64,000 nucleotides of DNA from Alloprevotella rava (GTDB lineage Bacteria > Bacteroidota > Bacteroidia > Bacteroidales > Bacteroidaceae), in NCBI RefSeq assembly GCF_014195585.1, contig NZ_JACICA010000008.1, positions 46,416-110,415 of the forward strand, given 5' to 3'. The position numbers and the translations under genes are program-made. Each line of letters opens with the position of its first letter. The stretch's first letter is position 1. Positions 16,328 through 24,532 of the stretch are shown here, piece after piece. The notes beneath the pieces are model-generated. The model was not told the origin of the DNA. It searched no databases and was given only the letters and a program-made list of their open reading frames with translations.

Positions 16328-17704
16328 TTATTTAATCTCTAATGTTACTTTCCGGTTTGTCAGCACTTTGTAAGTTAATGTTGTATGGTTCTTAAAGATG
16401 GTTGCAAAGAAGTCTTTTGTGGTCCCTGTAACGCAGGGCTGCTGCAATAGCTCCTTAAGATTGACACGAAAATACTGCCGACAACCTATGGCTTCGTTTG
16501 CTACATCCTTTCCCTTATCTGTACTAATTGACTGATTGGACTTGAAGAATAATAGATTTTTATCTTGTCCGAAGAACAGTTCTTTTTCCTTTGATTTTAA
16601 GCAATAAGTGTTTCTGGCTTTTGTAAGTGTTACATCGCTTTGTTGTTTCGCCTTTTCAATCCAAGAAGCAGCATTAGACATTAAGTCCTTATTGCTGGTT
16701 TCCGCTTGTAAAGAGAAGGATGGTGTCATGTCTTTACTAAGATGCGTGATGAGTAAGGATGTATTGCCATTGATGTTTTGTAGCAAAGAATTTGCTTCGA
16801 TTGTTCGATTTAACCCTTGTAATACTTGGTTGAATGTGGCATCTTGTCGTAAAAGTTCAAATAGCTGATTTCCTTTTGTCCGGGACGCGAGGAAGAAAAG
16901 GCTGTTTTCAGAAATATAGCTGGGATGTACTTGGGAAATAGGTGGGTTTTGGCACTCAAAAGCTTTATAGGCTGCTAATGTTTCTTCTGTATCGCTGGTT
17001 ATCTCTCCAGCTAATTGTGTACTCTTTCCTAAATTTATGCCAGCAAAAAGGCTGAAAGCAGAAGGATCTATGTCCGAAGGAACATCAAGTCGGAATAGAA
17101 GGCTAAAAGGTGTGGGAAGCGCGTCAAGAGTTGAGAAGAGTTTGATATCGCCTTCCTGCTTTTCCATCACAGTGCACTTGTCGGTGCGAATAAAACTATC
17201 GCTGCGTCGAAAATCAAAGAGTTTCGAAATGGTTTGTGTAAGCATATCTTGTTCCTGAATGGTCCCAGGACCAAGTATCATTAAGGTCTGACTATTCCAC
17301 GCCATTTGCCAGCCCGCGTTGAGCCATGTCCAGTTTAAGTTATTATTCTTTCTTGACGCCATGCACTTGTGTTCTTTGAATAAGCGCAGAATATTTGCTG
17401 CAATCTCCTGCTCATTTGTCACTTGTGCAACGAAGCCTATATATTCATTAGGTGTAATGAAAGCATACAAAGGCTTGGTGAGGTCTATACCACTTGCTTG
17501 TATCCCCCAATACTCTGCAAGAGAAGATACCACCTCTTGTGCTTTTTGAGTTTCTATTTGTACAACGGCTTTGGCCTCATCGGGAATACAATCTTTATAG
17601 GACTTTGGAGCAAAGAAGTAATAGTAGATTCCAATTACAACAATGGTTAACGCAATGAAAGGTAGAATAATGTGCGTAAAAAGTTCTTTAGATGGCTTTT
17701 TCAT
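16328..17704 (-). CDS. Membrane-anchored protein of unknown function (possibly DUF4836-like)
   Basis: 458 residues: a short basic N-terminus, one membrane helix (about 12-31, HIILPFIALTIVVIGIYYYFF), then a large extracytoplasmic domain starting YKDCIPDEAKAVVQIE. The opening IPxxAxxVVxI and the later repeats of strand-rich segments recall the Bacteroidetes DUF4836 group, but I cannot confirm this. No catalytic motif is apparent. Its ATG overlaps the rsmE stop by four bases and the ABC ATPase follows after 11 bases, so it is probably a periplasmic companion of the FtsX-like transporter. Confidence 0.8.
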   Translation of the reverse strand: MKKPSKELFTHIILPFIALTIVVIGIYYYFFAPKSYKDCIPDEAKAVVQIETQKAQEVVSSLAEYWGIQASGIDLTKPLYAFITPNEYIGFVAQVTNEQEIAANILRLFKEHKCMASRKNNNLNWTWLNAGWQMAWNSQTLMILGPGTIQEQDMLTQTISKLFDFRRSDSFIRTDKCTVMEKQEGDIKLFSTLDALPTPFSLLFRLDVPSDIDPSAFSLFAGINLGKSTQLAGEITSDTEETLAAYKAFECQNPPISQVHPSYISENSLFFLASRTKGNQLFELLRQDATFNQVLQGLNRTIEANSLLQNINGNTSLLITHLSKDMTPSFSLQAETSNKDLMSNAASWIEKAKQQSDVTLTKARNTYCLKSKEKELFFGQDKNLLFFKSNQSISTDKGKDVANEAIGCRQYFRVNLKELLQQPCVTGTTKDFFATIFKNHTTLTYKVLTNRKVTLEIK

Positions 17705-18432
17705 AATCTTTTTGCTAAATACATAAGGTGTACGGCAACAAGGGCGGCAGTTTCTGTTCGCAACCTACTTTCTCCCAACGAAATAGATTGGAAACCTGCA
17801 TTAATGGCCTTTCTTACTTCGTCAATGCTAAAGTCGCCTTCAGGACCGATAAGGACTTGTGTGCCCTCCTCTGTTTTAACAATTTGCCCGAGGAAAGATT
17901 TTTCTGTCGATTCGCTTATATCTGATTCAAGATAGCAATGAGCAATAAAGCGTTGTCCTTGGAAAGGTTTTGCAATAAACTTATCAAAGTTCATCATTTC
18001 TTCGATTGTCGGTTTTGTTGCTTTATGGCTCTGTTTCATTGCAGCAATAACAATTTTTTCAATGCGTTCGGACTTGACGATATGTCGTTCTGAATTGTCG
18101 CAGTTTAGGAAAGAAATTTTGTCTACGCCTATTTCTGTTGCCTTTTCTACTAGCCATTCTATGCGGTCAATACTCTTGGTTGGAGCAACAACCAAATGTA
18201 TGCTTCCTTTCCAGAGTTTTTTTTCTGGATAGGTGTTAATGATTTTGATTTTACAATGTTTTTGAGAAGCCAGCGAAAGCTCTGCATCGTAGAAAGTTCC
18301 TTTCCCATCAGTGATGAGTAGCTGTTGTCCTTCTTTTAGGCGAAGAACCCGAATGGCATGTATTGCCTCCTCAGTAGGAAGTTCTTGCGTCTGTTCGATA
18401 TCTGGAGCATAAAATAAGTGTACTTCTTTCAT
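17701..18432 (-). CDS. rsmE: 16S rRNA m3U1498 methyltransferase
   Basis: RsmE is a SPOUT methyltransferase that makes N3-methyluridine at 16S position 1498 in assembled 30S subunits. The 243-residue protein has an N-terminal PUA-like domain (HAIRVLRLKEGQQLLITDGKG, split over about 27-47), a middle segment DRIEWLVEKATEIGVDKI, and the C-terminal knot motifs VLIGPEGDFSIDE and SLGESRLRTETAALVA. It heads a five-gene operon, with a perfect TTTG-N19-TAnnTTTG promoter 26 bases upstream. Confidence 0.96.
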   Translation of the reverse strand: MKEVHLFYAPDIEQTQELPTEEAIHAIRVLRLKEGQQLLITDGKGTFYDAELSLASQKHCKIKIINTYPEKKLWKGSIHLVVAPTKSIDRIEWLVEKATEIGVDKISFLNCDNSERHIVKSERIEKIVIAAMKQSHKATKPTIEEMMNFDKFIAKPFQGQRFIAHCYLESDISESTEKSFLGQIVKTEEGTQVLIGPEGDFSIDEVRKAINAGFQSISLGESRLRTETAALVAVHLMYLAKRL

Positions 18433-18457
18433 TGAAATATTATCATTGTTACAAACA

Positions 18458-18488
18458 CAAAAGTACAGTAAAGGCTAGAGATTACAAA
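18458..18488 (-). promoter_or_regulatory. Promoter of the rsmE operon
   Basis: On the minus strand TTTG (18485-18488), 19 bases, TACTTTTG (18458-18465): an exact consensus match ahead of rsmE. Confidence 0.75.
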
Positions 18489-18589
18489 GGAAATTCAGGG
18501 GTTTTGTTTTGTCCGTTACAGACTTTCCATTACATTTGCTACGAAATAATGCAGATGGATAGTATGAAAGTCCATATGTTTGAAACTTT

Positions 18590-19129
18590 ATGTGTCGATT
18601 ATTAACAGTATTCTTTATAGTAATTATGTCCTTTTCAGGCATTTCTCCCGCTTTTAGTGACTCTATAGAGCGTGATACTGGTGAAATTCTGAAAGAGGGG
18701 GACACGCTCCCTTCGTTTTCTTTATCTATGCTGAAAGACTATGTGATAAATTCTTTCGGAGATAAAGAGATACCTTTTGTTATTGTATTTTTTAACACGA
18801 AATGTTCTGACTGTAAGAAAGAATTGCCCGTCATCCAAAAGTTTTACGCTCGCCATTTGCGCGATCTTCAACTCGTGTGTGTCAGTCGTGACTTTAAAGG
18901 GGAATATCAGTCTGAAGAAGATATAAGCAACTACTGGAAAGCCAATCATTTTACTATGCCCTTTGTAGTACAAACTGACAGGACTCTTTATGATCAGTTT
19001 GCTCGCTTTGGTATTCCTCGTGTATATATAGCAGATTCAGAGCGTATCATACGAAAAACCTTTGTAACTAAAGTTTCGTATAGACAATTATGTAATGCGT
19101 TGAAATCTATCAATAGAAAAAATAACTAA
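18590..19129 (+). CDS. Exported thioredoxin-fold (TlpA/AhpC-TSA-like) protein
   Basis: 179 residues with an N-terminal signal or anchor (LLTVFFIVIMSFSGISPAFS) and a thioredoxin fold: LPSFSLSML, VIVFFNTKCSDCKKELPVI with the redox pair Cys72-Ser-Asp-Cys75, and cis-Pro region FGIPRVYIAD. The Bacteroidetes TlpA-like thiol oxidoreductases of the envelope have this design; CSDC differs from the common CxPC, so the redox potential may be unusual. It lies eight bases upstream of a nucleoside-type transporter on the same strand. The start is the first ATG after the divergent rsmE promoter. Confidence 0.88.
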   Translation: MCRLLTVFFIVIMSFSGISPAFSDSIERDTGEILKEGDTLPSFSLSMLKDYVINSFGDKEIPFVIVFFNTKCSDCKKELPVIQKFYARHLRDLQLVCVSRDFKGEYQSEEDISNYWKANHFTMPFVVQTDRTLYDQFARFGIPRVYIADSERIIRKTFVTKVSYRQLCNALKSINRKNN

Positions 19130-19136
19130 CATCATC

Positions 19137-20429
19137 ATGAATAATAATTTAGCTTTGAAATCACGCTTTGTCGTGATGAATTTCTTGGAATTTGCCGTTT
19201 GGGGAGCTTATCTGACCTCCATGGGCAGTTATTTAGTTAATGTAGGTCTTGCGCGTGATATAGCGTGGTTCTATGCAGTGCAAGGCGTTGTTTCTATATT
19301 TATGCCAGGCCTCATGGGAATCATTGCAGACCGTTGGATTCCTGCTCAGCGTCTCCTTGGTTTGTGTCATTTGATTGCTGCTGTTTTTATGGGAGCAGCA
19401 GGTTTTTATGGTTTAGGAGCAGCTGAAAACGTGCAAATGCCGATATTATTTAGTCTCTATACTATAAGCGTTGCTTTCTATATGCCAACATTGGCATTGT
19501 CGAATAGTGTGGCTTTTACAGGTTTGACCAATGCAGGAATGGATACTATTCGTGATTTCCCGCCCATTCGTGTTTTTGGAACAATTGGTTTCATCTGTAC
19601 GATGGTCAGTGTGGATTTATTAGGTTTCCAAAATACAAGCAATCAGTTCTTGGTTAGTGCTGGATTAAGTTTGCTTCTTGCTCTCTACGCTCAGTCTCTC
19701 CCAGCTTGTCCTACCAGTAAGGGCGAAGAGAAGAAGTCAATTGTTGAGGCTTTAGGCTTGAATGCTTTCTTTCTCTTCAAGCAGAAGCGAATGGCCATAT
19801 TTTTTATTTTCTCAATGCTTTTAGGTGTTTCATTACAAATAACCAATGGTTTTGCAAATCCTTATATTCAGGCTTATGGTCATTTGCCTGAGTTTGCAGA
19901 TACATTTGGAGCACAGCACGCAAATATTCTTATCTCTATTTCTCAAATCAGCGAGACGTGTTGCATTCTTCTGATACCATTTTTCATGAAGCGTTTTGGC
20001 ATCAAAACTGTTATGCTGATAGCGATGGCTGCTTGGGTCTTCCGTTTTGGCCTTTTTGGCATAGGTAATCCAGGTGATGGAGTTTGGATGTTTATGCTTT
20101 CTATGCTTGTTTATGGTGTAGCTTTCGACTTCTTTAATATCAGTGGAGCTTTATTTGTTGATAGAAATACTAGTCCTAGTATTCGGAGTTCAGCACAGGG
20201 ACTATTTATGATTATGACCAACGGACTAGGTGCCACTATTGGTACTCTCAGTGCTCAGCAGGTTATCAATCATTTTGTTTACGATCTTCCTCATACTGCG
20301 ACTGGGCTAGAGGTCATTGCTGGCTGGAAGATGAGCTGGCTTATATTTGCAGGTTATAGTCTGTGTGTACTTCTTTTGTTTTGGCTTGCTTTTTCAGAGC
20401 ATAAACAAGTGAAAGTAACGGATAACTAA
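19137..20429 (+). CDS. MFS nucleoside:H+ symporter (NupG/XapB-like)
   Basis: 430 residues with about 12 hydrophobic helices and the nucleoside:proton symporter style N-terminus (SRFVVMNFLEFAVWGAYLTSMGSYL), the GIIADRWIPAQRLLG loop between helices 2 and 3, the RVFGTIGFI segment near residue 148, and the late helix with MLVYGVAFDFFNISGALFVDR. This matches the NupG family of inner-membrane nucleoside importers. It ends with a strong terminator at 20449. Substrate is inferred from family only. Confidence 0.9.
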   Translation: MNNNLALKSRFVVMNFLEFAVWGAYLTSMGSYLVNVGLARDIAWFYAVQGVVSIFMPGLMGIIADRWIPAQRLLGLCHLIAAVFMGAAGFYGLGAAENVQMPILFSLYTISVAFYMPTLALSNSVAFTGLTNAGMDTIRDFPPIRVFGTIGFICTMVSVDLLGFQNTSNQFLVSAGLSLLLALYAQSLPACPTSKGEEKKSIVEALGLNAFFLFKQKRMAIFFIFSMLLGVSLQITNGFANPYIQAYGHLPEFADTFGAQHANILISISQISETCCILLIPFFMKRFGIKTVMLIAMAAWVFRFGLFGIGNPGDGVWMFMLSMLVYGVAFDFFNISGALFVDRNTSPSIRSSAQGLFMIMTNGLGATIGTLSAQQVINHFVYDLPHTATGLEVIAGWKMSWLIFAGYSLCVLLLFWLAFSEHKQVKVTDN

Positions 20430-20448
20430 AGGGTATGGTTTTATACGG

Positions 20449-20487
20449 CAAAGCCACTTTGCGTTGCAAGGTGGCTTTGTTTTTTTG
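20449..20487 (+). terminator. Rho-independent terminator after the nucleoside transporter
   Basis: CAAAGCCAC/GTGGCTTTG stem, extended inward by TTTG/CAAG-type pairs to about 13 bp, followed by TTTTTTTG. Confidence 0.85.
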
Positions 20488-20496
20488 TAGTGGTAG

Positions 20497-20533
20497 AAAT
20501 AAAAAATAAGGAGAACAACTAAAGTTGCTCTCC
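20497..20533 (-). terminator. Terminator of tRNA-Lys copy 1
   Basis: On the minus strand GGAGAGCAAC, loop TTTA, GTTGTTCTCC (one G-U pair), followed by TTATTTTTTATTTC. It starts five bases past the tRNA 3' end. Confidence 0.85.
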
Positions 20534-20537
20534 TCTG

Positions 20538-20610
20538 TACACCGCCAGGGATTCGAACCCTGGACCCACTGATTAAGAGTCAGTTGCTCTACCAACTGAG
20601 CTAGCAGTGC
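20538..20610 (-). tRNA. tRNA-Lys (anticodon CTT), copy 1
   Basis: A 73-base cloverleaf: acceptor GCACTGC/GCGGTGT (G1-U72 wobble), D arm GCTCAGTTGGTAGAGC, anticodon arm ACTGA-CTCTTAA-TCAGT giving CTT, T arm CAGGG-TTCGAAT-CCCTG, discriminator A. CCA is not encoded. It reads lysine codon AAG. Confidence 0.97.
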
Positions 20611-20644
20611 ATTTTGCAATCACTCTATTTCTGAATTGCGAATG

Positions 20645-20652
20645 CAAAGGTA
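20645..20652 (-). promoter_or_regulatory. -7 box for tRNA-Lys copy 1
   Basis: TACCTTTG on the minus strand, 34 bases before the tRNA 5' end; CTTGG lies at the -33 distance instead of TTTG. Same arrangement as copy 2. Confidence 0.5.
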
Positions 20653-20709
20653 TAAGTTTCTTCCGAAGTGACCAAGAAAAGAGTAAAAAACTTATAATCT
20701 TATTTTAGA

Positions 20710-20744
20710 AATAAAAATAAGGAGAACAACTAAAGTTGCTCTCC
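20710..20744 (-). terminator. Terminator of tRNA-Lys copy 2
   Basis: Same stem-loop as in copy 1 (GGAGAGCAAC/GTTGTTCTCC with loop TTTA), then TTATTTTTATT on the minus strand. Confidence 0.85.
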
Positions 20745-20748
20745 TCTG

Positions 20749-20821
20749 TACACCGCCAGGGATTCGAACCCTGGACCCACTGATTAAGAGTCAGTTGCTC
20801 TACCAACTGAGCTAGCAGTGC
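20749..20821 (-). tRNA. tRNA-Lys (anticodon CTT), copy 2
   Basis: Identical in sequence to copy 1 over all 73 bases, with the same CTCTTAA anticodon loop. It lies 211 bases further along and is transcribed first; each copy has its own promoter box and terminator, so they need not be co-transcribed. Confidence 0.97.
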
Positions 20822-20855
20822 ATTTTGCAATCACTCTATTTCTGAATTGCGAATG

Positions 20856-20863
20856 CAAAGGTA
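20856..20863 (-). promoter_or_regulatory. -7 box for tRNA-Lys copy 2
   Basis: TACCTTTG on the minus strand, 34 bases before the tRNA 5' end, with CTTGG near the -33 position. Confidence 0.5.
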
Positions 20864-20977
20864 TAAGTTTCTGAGAAAACTACCAAGTGTTTTCTTGTCT
20901 TTTTGAAAAGATTTTTTGCTCTGTTTTTTCAAGGTGCTGATAATCTGTTGGTAGATGCCTTTACCTTTTTCTTCAAG

Positions 20978-21916
20978 TTATATCTGTTTATCTTTCTTCA
21001 AGCGCAAAACTCGAATGCCAATGCTGGAAGGGTGTTCTTTGAGGTATTGATAGAGTGTCTTAGGCTCTTCCACAACCTTGTGATGAATGCTAGAGGCATT
21101 AAGGAGATGAAGTTTGCCATCTTTTCCCCAAACTGCAAAGCCGAGATGAGAATAGTCTATTCCTTTTTTTGTTGTAACGATGGCTATGATGTCACCATCG
21201 TGGATAACACTTAGTTCTTTTTTTGACAGACAGGTATTTTTTTCGGGTAGATATAATCCATCTGGTCCATTTCCGGATTTTTCCATGGTGCGGATACTGT
21301 CGACCCATTCTGGGTGTGCTTTAAGAAACTTGTATTTTGAAGAGTTTTGGCTCATATAGTAGTTCTGCACATTGACATTTGCTGTGAAATACTTAGTGTC
21401 TGTAATATCTTTAATAATGCCTTTATTCATATTGTCGTGCATCCACCATGAAAAGTAATGATTTCTAGAGAGATAACCATCCATCTTACCCTTGTTATAT
21501 CGGATGAGCTCAAGATTTTGGCAATAGTCTGTAAAATTTTTTTCGCTCTTTCTCTGAGTGATAGCGAGTGCTAATACGGTTTCCACAAGAGTTGTACAAT
21601 CAAGTTGTGTCAGGTTGACAACTAATTGTTCGGGGTCAGCAATCTCCAGCGTAGAAGCAACGTATGGAATATTGATAAATTTTCTTGCGAACCAAAGAAT
21701 GTCATTTCCCTTTGCAGGACTAGAGAGGAACTCTACAATTTTTATGGAATCCTGTGGTGAGAAGACGACCTTTGTTAGGTCGTATGTGTTGGAAGAACTT
21801 GTGATCTCCTTTATGTTTTTCTCTGTTTCTTCTTTTTTAATGTTGATGCTGTTTTTTGTTGTGCCGTTGCAGTTGATAGCTAAGAACGACAGAAGCATTA
21901 AAAGTATAAATTTCAT
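20978..21916 (-). CDS. DUF1460 lipoprotein, NlpC/P60-like amidase
   Basis: I place the start at ATG 21916, not at the upstream in-frame ATG 21970, because a lipoprotein signal begins there (MKFILLMLLSFLAINC, lipid on the Cys) and a promoter -7 box lies inside the longer version. This gives 312 residues. The catalytic Cys is Cys107 in TQLDCTTLVE and the His is in IDYSHLGFAVW, as in DUF1460 proteins, which belong to the NlpC/P60 papain-like superfamily and are thought to act on peptidoglycan or related amide bonds. It is transcribed alone. Confidence 0.88.
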   Translation of the reverse strand: MKFILLMLLSFLAINCNGTTKNSINIKKEETEKNIKEITSSSNTYDLTKVVFSPQDSIKIVEFLSSPAKGNDILWFARKFINIPYVASTLEIADPEQLVVNLTQLDCTTLVETVLALAITQRKSEKNFTDYCQNLELIRYNKGKMDGYLSRNHYFSWWMHDNMNKGIIKDITDTKYFTANVNVQNYYMSQNSSKYKFLKAHPEWVDSIRTMEKSGNGPDGLYLPEKNTCLSKKELSVIHDGDIIAIVTTKKGIDYSHLGFAVWGKDGKLHLLNASSIHHKVVEEPKTLYQYLKEHPSSIGIRVLRLKKDKQI

Positions 21917-21947
21917 ATCTGTTTTTGAATCTAAATTTTCTACCTTG

Positions 21948-21955
21948 CAAAGGTA
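21948..21955 (-). promoter_or_regulatory. -7 box for the DUF1460 gene
   Basis: TACCTTTG on the minus strand, 32 bases before ATG 21916. No TTTG at the expected -33 distance. Confidence 0.45.
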
Positions 21956-21984
21956 CATTATTGTTGCCACAAAGTCTTCTTGTA

Positions 21985-22075
21985 GAATATCCTTATTCTA
22001 TTTCTTAGCATCCTTATCCTATTTATTTATTTCCTTATTGTATTTATGAATAGAAGTATTCTATTTGAGGTAATT
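21985..22075. repeat. AT-rich block with repeated CCTTAT motifs
   Basis: ATCCTTAT or TTCCTTATTG-type motifs occur at least four times in about 60 bases, and TAGAATATCCTTATT resembles the flank of the palindromic element near 57025. The TCAGCTGA core is absent. It may be a decayed member of the same family. Confidence 0.4.
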
Positions 22076-22104
22076 TGCAGCTAATTTTTATGGATAATAT
22101 GGAG

Positions 22105-22145
22105 GAAAATAAAAGCAGGGAAGTCTACTAAAAACTTCCCTGCTT
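22105..22145 (-). terminator. Terminator of htpG
   Basis: AAGCAGGGAAGT/ACTTCCCTGCTT, a perfect 12-bp stem with a 9-base loop, then TTTTATTT on the minus strand; 20 bases past the htpG stop. Confidence 0.85.
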
Positions 22146-22165
22146 ATTTGAATAAGTTGAATAGA

Positions 22166-24220
22166 TTATTTTATCAGTTCAAGACTTCTCTTTAAGAACT
22201 TGCTTAAGGCTTCGCCTTTCAGTAGACCATTTTGTAAGAGAGCAAGGTCAATGAGTTGGGAGATCACAGGATTCATTTCTGCATAGGTTTTTAGAATATT
22301 GACTTTCTTGCCGTGTTGAGTAGAAATCTCTTCATTGCAAGTTTTCTTGTCGTTCTTCTGTTCCTCTGTTTGTTCCTCCGGTTTCACATCCTTAGTTTGT
22401 TGTTCAAGGATAGCTTTACGAGCCTCTAAACCTTTCAGTTCATTTGCAATCGGTTCTAACTCGGCTTTTGTCTGCTCTGCCATGTTACTGAGAACATTCT
22501 TGATGAGCTCGTGATCAGTATTGAGCACTAAGTTGAGCATATTGGGCATATCCTCTGCGAAGCTCATACCTGGCTGAAAGCGTGCAGATTCTTTCATGCG
22601 TCGCATATATTCGCTTTGCGTGATAACAACTGGCGAAGCATCTTCGCCCATAGCTTCTGTTGTAATTTGAATCTCTGTTTTTTCAATTTTAGGGAGTACA
22701 GCAGAGAAGGCCTCGCAGATGTTCTCTTTTTCATCTGCTGAAAGTTTTGTTGTTTCGGCATCTTCCTTCTGAATGAGCTTGTTGATGGTGTTTCCATCTA
22801 CACGTAAGAAGCTGCTCTTCTCAAATTTTTGTTCGAGCATCTGTACGAGCGGAGTGTCCAACTGTCCGTCCATTAAGAGAACGCTGTAGCCTTTATTGCG
22901 CGCAGTTTCAATGTAGCTGTATTGTTCTTCTAGATTAGTAGCATACAGATAAATAAGCTGGCCGTTCTTATCGGTCTGATTCTCTGTTATGAGTTGCTTG
23001 TATTCCTCGTAGGTGAAATATTTTCCTTCTGTATCTTTTAGCAGCGCAAAATCCTTAGCTCGATCGTAGAAATCGGTTTCCGCTAGCATTCCATAATGAA
23101 TGAAGAGTTTTAGATTGTCCCATTTTTCTTCAAAATCTTTACGGTCGTGCTTGAATATTTGATTCAAACGATCGGAGACTTTCTTCGTGATATAAGAAGA
23201 AATTTTCTTCACATTAGCATCACTCTGCAAATAGCTACGACTAACGTTAAGAGGAATATCTGGTGAATCGATAACACCGTGAAGTAGCGTCAAGAAGTCA
23301 GGAACGATATTTTCTACCTGATCTGTAACATACACTTGGTTGCAATAGAGCTGAATCTGATTGCGTCGAACGTCAAGGTTGCTCTTAATCTTTGGGAAAT
23401 AAAGTACGCCTGTGAGGTGGAAAGGGAAATCTACATTTAAGTGAATCCAAAATAAAGGATCGTCATTAGTGGGGTAGAGGTCATGGTAAAACTTCTTATA
23501 CTCCTCCTCTTTCAGAGAAGTTGGCTGTTTCATCCATAGAGGGTCTACAACATTAACTATGTTGTCTTCCTCTGTGTCAACTTGCTTGCCATCCTTCCAT
23601 TCGGTCTTTTTGCCACAAGCTATAGGAATGGGCAAGAATCGACAGTATTTTCCTAACAATCGGAGTATTTCGCCCTTCTCGAGAAATTGTTTACAGTCGT
23701 CGTCAATATGCAGAATGATGTCAGTACCTCTTTCTTCTTTCTCAGTCTCTAAGATTTCGTAGCTTGGTGTACCATCGCAAGTCCAACGTACAGCTTGTGC
23801 GCCTTCTTTATAGCTTCGTGTAACGATTTCTACCTGCTTACTTACCATGAAAGTAGAGTAGAAGCCCAAGCCGAAATGGCCAATAATGGCATTTGCATCA
23901 TCTTTATATTTATCCAAGAATTCTGTAGCACCAGAAAAAGCAATTTGATTGATATATTTGTCAATCTCTTCAGCATCCATTCCGATACCTCTATCTGAGA
24001 TTGTCAGAGTTCCAGCTTCTTTGTCTAATTTAACGCGTACAGTTAAATCGCCTAATTCTCCTTTGAATTCGCCTTTTGCAGAAAGCGTCTTCAACTTTTG
24101 TGTAGCATCTACTGCGTTTGCAACGACTTCACGAAGGAAGATCTCATGATCTGAGTAAAGAAACTTTTTGATGACTGGGAAAATGTTCTCAGTAGTAATT
24201 CCAATATTTCCTTTTTGCAT
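22166..24220 (-). CDS. htpG: Chaperone HtpG (Hsp90)
   Basis: HtpG is the bacterial Hsp90, a dimeric ATP-driven chaperone of the cytoplasm. I start it at ATG 24220 (MQKGNIGITTENIFPVIKKF), the conserved N-terminus, rather than at the in-frame ATG 24295, which would add 25 unrelated residues; this gives 684 residues. The GHKL ATP site shows LREVVANAVDATQK, ISDRGIGMDAEEID and GHFGLGFYSTFMV; the middle-domain Arg loop is in LNVSRSYLQSD. As in other Bacteroidetes the C-terminal domain is somewhat divergent, with a Lys/Gln/Glu-rich insertion (EEQTEEQKNDKK). Confidence 0.97.
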   Translation of the reverse strand: MQKGNIGITTENIFPVIKKFLYSDHEIFLREVVANAVDATQKLKTLSAKGEFKGELGDLTVRVKLDKEAGTLTISDRGIGMDAEEIDKYINQIAFSGATEFLDKYKDDANAIIGHFGLGFYSTFMVSKQVEIVTRSYKEGAQAVRWTCDGTPSYEILETEKEERGTDIILHIDDDCKQFLEKGEILRLLGKYCRFLPIPIACGKKTEWKDGKQVDTEEDNIVNVVDPLWMKQPTSLKEEEYKKFYHDLYPTNDDPLFWIHLNVDFPFHLTGVLYFPKIKSNLDVRRNQIQLYCNQVYVTDQVENIVPDFLTLLHGVIDSPDIPLNVSRSYLQSDANVKKISSYITKKVSDRLNQIFKHDRKDFEEKWDNLKLFIHYGMLAETDFYDRAKDFALLKDTEGKYFTYEEYKQLITENQTDKNGQLIYLYATNLEEQYSYIETARNKGYSVLLMDGQLDTPLVQMLEQKFEKSSFLRVDGNTINKLIQKEDAETTKLSADEKENICEAFSAVLPKIEKTEIQITTEAMGEDASPVVITQSEYMRRMKESARFQPGMSFAEDMPNMLNLVLNTDHELIKNVLSNMAEQTKAELEPIANELKGLEARKAILEQQTKDVKPEEQTEEQKNDKKTCNEEISTQHGKKVNILKTYAEMNPVISQLIDLALLQNGLLKGEALSKFLKRSLELIK

Positions 24221-24472
24221 AATAGTTATAATTTGTTTGGTTCCTTCTTTTGCAAACATTATGCCAAAAGAGAAAGGTTTTAGTTTCGAGGTCATTTCTC
24301 TTGTTCTTATTCCCCTTTCGAACTATGTTTATCATGAAAAATACGTATGTACGATTCAATGATAGTTGATGTGTGATTCTTTTGTTTTATATTTGTGTAG
24401 TAAGCATTATTGCAAGTACAAAAGATTTTTGTATAGTTGAAAGAAACATTTAGTTTTGCCAGTCTTATTAGA

Positions 24473-24506
24473 AGAAGTCTCATAGTAAGGGGCTAATGAG
24501 ACTTCT
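24473..24506 (-). terminator. Terminator of the ruvA-sov transcript
   Basis: AGAAGTCTCAT/ATGAGACTTCT perfect 11-bp stem with a 12-base loop, 27 bases after the sov stop. The tail on the minus strand is TCTAATAAG, only moderately T-rich. The rest of the 24296-24532 gap is AT-rich without a recognisable gene. Confidence 0.65.
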
Positions 24507-24532
24507 TTCCTTTGGAGTGTTGTAGCTATTTA

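Larger units (their letters stand above)
20494..20872. repeat. Tandem duplication containing tRNA-Lys, leader and terminator
   Basis: Two copies, 20494-20661 and 20706-20872, match base for base apart from one A in a poly-A run. Each holds a tRNA-Lys(CTT) gene, its promoter box and its terminator; the 44-base spacer is not duplicated. The offset between tRNA genes is 211 bases. Confidence 0.9.

Noticed and set aside
20341..20619. 92-codon minus-strand ORF over tRNA-Lys copy 1
   Set aside because: It translates the tRNA and the end of the transporter; the cloverleaf and terminator explain the sequence.
22166..24295. N-terminally extended HtpG from ATG 24295
   Set aside because: The 25 extra residues do not belong to the family; the conserved N-terminus starts at 24220.
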